Assembly: GCF_000423085.1 (NCBI RefSeq)
Contig: NZ_AUHH01000025.1
Span: 1 to 60,997, forward strand
Source of the DNA: Granulicoccus phenolivorans DSM 17626 = NBRC 107789 = JCM 15570
Lineage (GTDB): Bacteria > Actinomycetota > Actinomycetes > Propionibacteriales > Propionibacteriaceae
Reading direction: 5' to 3'
Length of the DNA: 60,997 nt
Position 1 is the first letter of the stretch, and each line of letters starts with the position of its first letter. This document shows positions 55,715 through 60,997 of the stretch, piece after piece. Both the position numbers and the translations under genes were made by a program. The notes beneath the pieces were generated by a model. It worked only from the letters and a program-made list of their open reading frames with translations, was not told the DNA's origin and made no database searches.

Positions 55715-58700
55715 TCAGTGGCCGGAACTGCCGGGGCTGGAGTGCCACAGCTTGCGGGGCGCCTCGCCGGCGGTGCCCCCGGCGGGTTTGATGTCGGCGT
55801 ACGCGGATTGGGTGAACCCGCTGGGGTGGACCAGGACGCGGTGGCCGGGCGGGGCGAAGCCCTCGGGGACCCGGTCGATCTCGGCGTACACCGCGGCCAG
55901 CGCCCGGTCGTAGCTGTCGCCGGCCTCGAGTCGGGCCTGCCAGGTGGCGTACAGGGCGGCCAGATCCCAGCAGCCGGTGGCCCGCAGGGAGACGCCGCGG
56001 GCGCCGGTGCGGCGCAGGTCGCCGCGGACCAGGAGCAGCCAGGATCCGAACAGGGTCCGGGCGTAGGGGCCCTGGGCGTCCTCGAAGAAGGTCGCATCGA
56101 CCGGGCCGGTGGTGTCGTCGAGGGTGAGGAAGACGACCCGGCGCCCGGAGCGGACCGGTGGGGTCTGGGTGGCGACCTTGACCCCGGCGACCAGAATCCC
56201 GGAGCGCCGGCGGGTCTGCAGCAGGTCGACCGCGCGGGTGATCCGCAGCGCGTCCAGCAGCGGCCGATAGAAGTCGACCACATGGCGGCTGGCATCCAGG
56301 CCGAGCACCTCCAGTTCGGCCCGGACCCGTTCGGCATCGGTCATCTCGGGCAGGCCGGAGGCTTCGGGTTCCAGGGTCTGGCCCAGGTCCAGCGGCAACT
56401 GCACCGCCGGCTGGGTGACCCGGTGCGGGGACGCGGCGGTGCCGGGGCCGGAGTCGTTCGGGCTGCGGTCATCGGGGCTGCGGTCATCGGGAGTCTCCCA
56501 GCGATGGGGACCGGAGCGCTTCAGGCGCAGGCCGCGGGCCCGCATCCCCGCGGCCGGTTCGTGGTGCCGCAGGTCGGCCAGGTGCAGCAGCAGATCGCGC
56601 CGGGTGAGCTGACCACGCCGGGGTACCCCGGTGGCCCGCCCGATCCGATGGATCGCGTCGAAGCCGCCGGCCAGGATGATCCGCTCGGTGACCGGTTCGC
56701 TGACCCGGGCCCGATTCCAGAAGTCGGGCAGCGATCGGTAGGGCTGACCGGCGACGATGCGGGCCACCTCGGCCTCGTCGATCCCCTTCACTTCGGCGAC
56801 CGGGATGCGTACTCCCCAGTGTTCCGGCCGGTCCCGGCCGGACTGATCCACCGCGGGGACATCGAGCCGATCCGGCTCGGGGATGCCGGACTGATCCGCC
56901 GCGGAGAGGGGGTGGCCCGGCGGTGCCGGCTCGGGGCCGAGGTGGACGATGCGGTACTCGGCGCCGGACTCGTTGACGTCCAGGCCGAGGACCCGGATCC
57001 CCATCCGACGTACCTCCTCCAGGATGAGCCGCTTGGGGTACATCCCCGGATCGTGGGTGAGCACCCCGGCCAGGAAGGCGGCGGGATGGTGGGCCTTCAG
57101 CCAGGCCGACTGGTAGGTGGGCAGCGCGAAGGCGGCCGCGTGGGCCTTGCAGAAGCCGAAGGAGGCGAAGGATTCGAGCACGAACCAGACTTTGTCGATG
57201 ACCTCCGCGGAATAGCCGCGGGCCCGGGCGAGGGGGTAGAACCATTCCTTCACTTCCCCCTGCAGGTCGCGTACGCCCAGCGCCCGGCGTACCTCGTCGG
57301 CCTGGGCCAGGGTGCAGCCGGTGAACACCGCAATGGTGCGGATCACCTGCTCGTGGAAGACGACCACTCCCCCGGTCTCGGCCAGGTGTGGCTTCAGGTC
57401 CGGATGCAGGTACTGCGGGTCGGCCCAGCCGTGTCGGGCGTTCAGGAACGGGACGACCATGTCGGACTTGACCGGACCCGGCCGGAACAGGGAGATGTCG
57501 ATCACGATGTCGTTGAAGGTCCGCGGCTGCAGCTTGCCGACCAGTTCGCGCTGGCCGGGCGATTCGATCTGGAAGCAGCCGAGGGTGTGGGTGGAGCGGA
57601 TCAGTTCGTAGGTCGGCGGATCGGTGAACTGGTTCCCGTCCGGGTCGGGGTCGGCCAGGGCGTCCAGGTCGATCTGTACGCCGGTGACCCGGGCCACCTC
57701 GCTGACCGCGTGCTGCATCGCCGACTGCATCCGGATGCCGAGGACGTCGAGTTTGAGCAGGCCGATGTCCTCGACATCGTCCTTGTCGAACTGACTCATC
57801 GGGAAGCCGCCGAAGCTGTACTCGATCGGGGTCCGGTCGCCGAGGGTGGCATCGGACAGCAATACCCCGCACGGGTGCAGCGCGACGTGGCGGGGCAGCC
57901 CGTCCAATTGCTCGACCAGGGAGAACATCAGATCGAAACGGCGTTCAGTGAGGCCGGCGGCCTGCAGTTCGGGCAGGTCGCGCAGCGCGGCCCGGGCATC
58001 GCGGGCGCGGATGTGCGGGAACGCCTTGGCGATGGCATCGATCTCCGAGGGCGGCAGGCTGAGCGCGGCCCCGACATCGCGAACGGCATGGCGGACCCGG
58101 TAGGTCTCCAGCATCGCCACGCAGGTCACCCGCTCGGTGCCGAAGTCGGCCAGGATGCGCTCGTAGATCTCGGGCCGGCGGGCGGATTCGACGTCGAGGT
58201 CGATGTCGGGCAGGGCCCGCCGCAGCGGGGAGCAGAACCGTTCCATGAGCAGCCCGTAGCGCATCGGATCGACCCCGGAGATGCCGAGGGCGAAGTTGAC
58301 CAGGGACCCCGCCCCCGACCCCCGGGCGGCACAGCGGATCCCCATCCCACGGACGGTCTCCACGACATCGGCGACGGTCAGGAAGTAGGTCTCGAAGCCG
58401 AGCCCGCCGATCACCTCGAGTTCCTGCTCCAGCCGATCCCGGGCGGCCCGGTCGGGGGTGCCGTAGCGGCGGTGCAGCCCGGCGGCACAGCGTTCGGCGA
58501 GCACCGCGGCGGCCGGCCGGGGATCATCGGTGAGGACATCGAGTTCGGGCAGGTGGATCTCCCCCAGGCCCAGATCGGCCCGCGGATCCAGCCGACAACC
58601 GATGGCCAGGTTGCGGGTCTCGGCGAGCAGCCGTTCGGCCCCGCCGGGACCCCGCCCGCCGCGCTGGGCGACCAGGTGGGCCAGCTCGAGCATCTGTTTG

Positions 58701-59557
58701 CCCGATTTCAGGTACGCCTCGGCGTTGCGCCGATCGACGTTGCGGCTGCTGAGCGGGACCAGCCGGCGGGCACAGTCGAGCACATCGGTGACCATGGCCT
58801 GCTCCCGGTCGACCATCCGGACCTGGTTGGTCAGCACCACGGTGGTGCCGGCGGCGTCGGCCAGGGACAGCATCCGGGCGGCCTGTTCCAGCGACCCGGT
58901 CGCGTACCGCTGCGGTGCCCGGTGACGCGTGCCGGTACGCCCGGCCGTGGCGGCGATCTGGTGGTCGGCGACCGCGACCACGAGCTGGTCGCCGGGCAGC
59001 CGGGTGCGCCAGCGGTCCAGGCAGGCGGTGGCCTCGGTACGCCGGTCGGTGGCGACGAGCTCGCCGAACTCGGAGTCGGGGCCGAGCAGCAGCACCAGTT
59101 CCCCGGTCGCGGCGTACTTCAGCAGGGTGGGCAGGTCGAGAATCGGGGCGCCCCGCTGCCCGGCCTGATGGCTGGCGGTGACCAGTCGGCACAGGGCGGC
59201 CCAACCGGCGCGGGAGCGGGCGAGCAGGACGACCCGGGGCAGCCCGAGATCGCGGTCGGCGGAGGTCTGCACCTGGGCCTGGAGCAGGCGCAGATCATCG
59301 GCAGTGGCGGGGGCGCGGCGATTGGCGCCGGGGTACTCCCGGGGCAGGGCCAGGTCGACCCCGAGGACCGGAGCGACCCCGGACTGCTGGCAGGCCTTGG
59401 CGAAGCGAATGGCGCCGTAGAGCCCGTCGCGGTCGGTCAGGGCGAGGGTGTCCATCTCGAAGTCGGCGGCGCGGGTGACCAGATCGGCCGGGGTGGCCGC
59501 GCCGTGTTTGAGGGAGTATCCCGAGGCCACGCGGAGGTGCACGAACGGGTCGGCCAT
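55715..59557 (-). CDS. dnaE2: Error-prone DNA polymerase DnaE2 (ImuC)
   Basis: DnaE2 is the C-family polymerase of the mutasome for damage-induced mutagenesis. The 1280-residue product has the PHP domain at the start (FVHLRVASGYSLKHGAATP, LTDRDGLYGAI), the palm motif with PDIDLDVE for metal binding, the GSGAGSLVNF and FHEQVIRTIAVFTG elements, and a C-terminal OB-fold (GRRVVFLTLDDTTGPVDATFFE). The PHP sites differ from DnaE1, as in other DnaE2 proteins. The ATG at 59557 directly follows the stop of the DUF6504-like gene. An SOS box upstream of that gene suggests LexA control. Confidence 0.95.
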   Translation of the reverse strand: MADPFVHLRVASGYSLKHGAATPADLVTRAADFEMDTLALTDRDGLYGAIRFAKACQQSGVAPVLGVDLALPREYPGANRRAPATADDLRLLQAQVQTSADRDLGLPRVVLLARSRAGWAALCRLVTASHQAGQRGAPILDLPTLLKYAATGELVLLLGPDSEFGELVATDRRTEATACLDRWRTRLPGDQLVVAVADHQIAATAGRTGTRHRAPQRYATGSLEQAARMLSLADAAGTTVVLTNQVRMVDREQAMVTDVLDCARRLVPLSSRNVDRRNAEAYLKSGKQMLELAHLVAQRGGRGPGGAERLLAETRNLAIGCRLDPRADLGLGEIHLPELDVLTDDPRPAAAVLAERCAAGLHRRYGTPDRAARDRLEQELEVIGGLGFETYFLTVADVVETVRGMGIRCAARGSGAGSLVNFALGISGVDPMRYGLLMERFCSPLRRALPDIDLDVESARRPEIYERILADFGTERVTCVAMLETYRVRHAVRDVGAALSLPPSEIDAIAKAFPHIRARDARAALRDLPELQAAGLTERRFDLMFSLVEQLDGLPRHVALHPCGVLLSDATLGDRTPIEYSFGGFPMSQFDKDDVEDIGLLKLDVLGIRMQSAMQHAVSEVARVTGVQIDLDALADPDPDGNQFTDPPTYELIRSTHTLGCFQIESPGQRELVGKLQPRTFNDIVIDISLFRPGPVKSDMVVPFLNARHGWADPQYLHPDLKPHLAETGGVVVFHEQVIRTIAVFTGCTLAQADEVRRALGVRDLQGEVKEWFYPLARARGYSAEVIDKVWFVLESFASFGFCKAHAAAFALPTYQSAWLKAHHPAAFLAGVLTHDPGMYPKRLILEEVRRMGIRVLGLDVNESGAEYRIVHLGPEPAPPGHPLSAADQSGIPEPDRLDVPAVDQSGRDRPEHWGVRIPVAEVKGIDEAEVARIVAGQPYRSLPDFWNRARVSEPVTERIILAGGFDAIHRIGRATGVPRRGQLTRRDLLLHLADLRHHEPAAGMRARGLRLKRSGPHRWETPDDRSPDDRSPNDSGPGTAASPHRVTQPAVQLPLDLGQTLEPEASGLPEMTDAERVRAELEVLGLDASRHVVDFYRPLLDALRITRAVDLLQTRRRSGILVAGVKVATQTPPVRSGRRVVFLTLDDTTGPVDATFFEDAQGPYARTLFGSWLLLVRGDLRRTGARGVSLRATGCWDLAALYATWQARLEAGDSYDRALAAVYAEIDRVPEGFAPPGHRVLVHPSGFTQSAYADIKPAGGTAGEAPRKLWHSSPGSSGH

Positions 59558-60211
59558 TCAGTCCACCACCTTGGCCAGCTGCCAGGTGTGCTCGGCCGGG
59601 TCGTGCAGCAGTTCGAAGACGCCGGATTCGCGCCCGTCGGAGGCGAGCACCCGCCAGATCTCCTGTTCGCCGAGCACGTCGGCGTCCGGGTCGGGTTCGA
59701 TACCGGCGCTGCGTACGGCCTGCGCCGCCGGTGAATCCCACCAGGGCGCGGTCTGCACCCAGCGGGTCAGGATGGTACGCACGACCCAGACCCGGCGGTG
59801 CCAGGTGAAGCGGGCGGGACCTTCGATCCGGGTGTGTTCCTCGGCGAGGGTTCCGGTGGGTTCCGCGGTTCCTGCCGAGGTGTGGTCGGGCCATGCCGAA
59901 ACGTGGTCGAGCCCTGCCGAAACGTGGTCGAGCCCTGCCGAAGCGTGATCGAGTCCTGCCGAAGCGTGATCGAGCCCTGCCGAAGCATGATCGAGCCCTG
60001 CCGAAGCATGATCGAGCCCTGCCGAAGCATGATCGAGCCCTGCCGAAGCGTGATCCGGGTGGTCGGGGTGGGCGTGCGGGCGGTTACCGGCGTTCCTCCG
60101 GCCGGGCGGGGTGCGGGTCGGGTCGGGGGTGGTGGCCGGGTCGGCGGTGAGCGGCTGGCCGGTACTGACCAGCCCGAGATGAACCTCGATCGGCTGCTGA
60201 TAGATCCGCAC
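59558..60211 (-). CDS. DUF6504-like protein with a 21-base repeat
   Basis: The 217-residue product begins VRIYQQPIEVHLG and ends in a domain with GPARFTWHRRVWVVRTILTRW, APWWDSPAAQAV, VLGEQEIWRVLASDGRESGV and TWQLAKVVD. I take it for a DUF6504 protein, the family often coded just ahead of dnaE2 in actinobacteria. Its linker of about 65 residues is a tandem array of the unit DHASAGL, nine times. GTG at 60211 is chosen for the conserved QPIEV start; GTG at 60241 or ATG at 60448 are in frame but unconserved. Its stop touches the dnaE2 start. Function unknown. Confidence 0.8.
   Translation of the reverse strand: MRIYQQPIEVHLGLVSTGQPLTADPATTPDPTRTPPGRRNAGNRPHAHPDHPDHASAGLDHASAGLDHASAGLDHASAGLDHASAGLDHASAGLDHVSAGLDHVSAWPDHTSAGTAEPTGTLAEEHTRIEGPARFTWHRRVWVVRTILTRWVQTAPWWDSPAAQAVRSAGIEPDPDADVLGEQEIWRVLASDGRESGVFELLHDPAEHTWQLAKVVD
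59871..60056. repeat. Nine-fold 21-base tandem repeat within the DUF6504-like gene
   Basis: The unit on the plus strand is CCTGCCGAAGCATGATCGAG, 21 bases counting one more position, with small variations such as GTGGTC for ATGATC. Since 21 is a multiple of three, the frame is kept and the protein gains seven residues per copy. The two copies nearest 59871 are the most diverged. Confidence 0.9.
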
Positions 60212-60447
60212 GGCGGCTGGCCCCTTCCCCTGGGTCGACACGTCACTCACTTGTGTTTCGACCCGGGGAGCTCCGGTCCGGACGGGGGTCGAGATCCGTC
60301 CGGACCGGAGCCGGCCCTTCGTTCGACTGTTCGGACCGAGCGAATCAGTCGCACCCCGGCTCGCGACTTCCGAGGCGACCGCCGAGACCTTCCCCAAGTT
60401 CCCTGCAGCACCGAGCGATTCGAATCGATCGAACAACCACGCGTTCA

Positions 60448-60463
60448 TCGAACACGTGTTCGA
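60448..60463. promoter_or_regulatory. LexA/SOS box
   Basis: The perfect palindrome TCGAACACGTGTTCGA fits the actinobacterial LexA consensus TCGAAC(N4)GTTCGA. It lies about 10 bases downstream of a likely -10 element on the minus strand, so a bound LexA would block transcription of the DUF6504-dnaE2 operon. Confidence 0.88.
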
Positions 60464-60472
60464 ACATTTTCA

Positions 60473-60503
60473 ATGATAGGCGCCCCCTCCGACAAAAAGT
60501 CAA
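60473..60503 (-). promoter_or_regulatory. Promoter of the dnaE2 operon
   Basis: On the minus strand TTGACT (60503-60498) and TATCAT (60478-60473) form -35 and -10 elements with a rather wide 19-base gap. Initiation would be at about 60466, next to the SOS box. The leader to the chosen start codon would be near 255 bases. Confidence 0.6.
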
Positions 60504-60997
60504 CTGCCCGGGTTCGAGCGGCCGGATCCCCGAAAAGTTTCGGGCGATTGCCCCTCCCCGCACGGACCGGGCGTCGGCCGGGGGCATCGAGCGCCACCCT
60601 GGGGCATCGAGCGTCACCCTGGGGCGGGCAGCGTCGGGGCGCCCAGAAGCCGGGTGCACCAGAGCGACGCTGGATCACCCGATCGACGCTGAATGACCCG
60701 ATCGACGCCAGCTGTCGACGGCGCTTGAAAACTGGTCAGTTTCGGCGGCGTTACTGTCTACTCCTCAACCGCCGTCGACACCAGCTCCAGGCTCGACGGC
60801 ACACCCCCGCCGCCAGGCACACATCCTCGAGCATTCCCCACCCGATACCCAGCGTCAGCGAGGGCATCGAGCGTCACCCTGGGGTGGGCAGCGTCGGGGC
60901 GCCCCGAAGCCGGGTGCACCAGAGCGAAGCTGGATCACCCGACCGACGCTGGATCGCCCGCGAGGGCCCCCGGCGGCATCTCCGCGATGACGCAGGC
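60504..60997. other. Gene-free end region with direct repeats
   Basis: No credible gene is seen here. A 100-base direct repeat occurs at 60603-60702 and 60863-60962, starting GGCATCGAGCGTCACCCTGG, with only a few differences and an offset of exactly 260. A shorter 20-base tandem (GGGGCATCGAGCG type) precedes the first copy. An imuB gene, often found upstream of dnaE2 operons, is not present in this part. Confidence 0.7.

Noticed and set aside
55265-59734. A very long open frame on the plus strand opposite dnaE2, and similar ones opposite polA and the mur genes
   Set aside because: High GC makes antisense frames open. The translations are rich in Gly, Arg, Asp and His without any domain, while the opposite strand has complete enzymes.
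60212-60448. A 79-residue N-terminal extension of the DUF6504-like protein starting at the SOS box
   Set aside because: The ATG lies inside the LexA site with no ribosome site, and the extension lacks conserved features; it is kept only as an alternative start.

Overview
The window is high-GC DNA from an actinomycete, most likely a Propionibacteriaceae-type organism. The signs are a Wag31/DivIVA-SepF-YggT tail on the division cluster with no ftsA, an ANTAR response regulator of PdtaR type, FtsZ with a [11 protein letters not shown] tail, a MurE with the diaminopimelate motif DNPR, an actinobacterial SOS box, a DUF222-type HNH endonuclease, many GTG starts and a tRNA gene without encoded CCA. 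The family-level placement is an inference. No rRNA, prophage, insertion sequence or CRISPR array was seen.

Bases 1-9001 hold the 3' end of an HNH endonuclease gene, then a leftward block: uvrB, a two-gene membrane module, coaE, a second copy of that module, and rpsA. Each module pairs a zinc-ribbon, PrsW-like multi-pass membrane protein, whose catalytic residues look replaced, with a single-pass protein carrying an outside domain. Both pairs are joined by an ATGA overlap. This duplicated module is the best candidate for an undescribed system here.

Bases 9342-12892 are a rightward thiolase-FabG4-type reductase-MaoC hydratase operon for fatty acyl metabolism. Then come a Ddn-like flavin/deazaflavin oxidoreductase, an HtrA-like protease and polA (all leftward), a rightward small membrane protein plus K+ channel pair, and pdtaR. 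A tRNA-Leu(CAA) gene is followed by a gene-free repeat array of about 640 bases holding three 104-base copies. A divergent reductase/TetR pair with two palindromic operators comes next.

Bases 22844-47819, read leftward, run from mraZ to pyk: mraZ, rsmH, ftsL, ftsI, murE, murF, mraY, murD, ftsW, murG, murC, ftsQ, a YgiB/YgiC-like pair, ftsZ, pgeF, sepF, yggT, wag31, a DksA-type zinc-finger gene, lspA, an rlu gene and pyk. Most wall-synthesis genes overlap by four bases. Four GTGGAG boxes at exact 10-base spacing precede mraZ and look like the MraZ operator. The YgiB/YgiC pair between ftsQ and ftsZ is unexpected, and yggS is missing from its usual place beside sepF.

Bases 48244-52748 carry a rightward MoxR-DUF58-transglutaminase operon. 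Bases 52901-60211 are leftward: DUF3040 protein, dinB, a methyltransferase, dnaE2 and a DUF6504-like protein containing a nine-fold 21-base repeat. A perfect LexA/SOS box overlaps a plausible promoter upstream of the dnaE2 operon. The last 500 bases are gene-free and contain a 100-base direct repeat.
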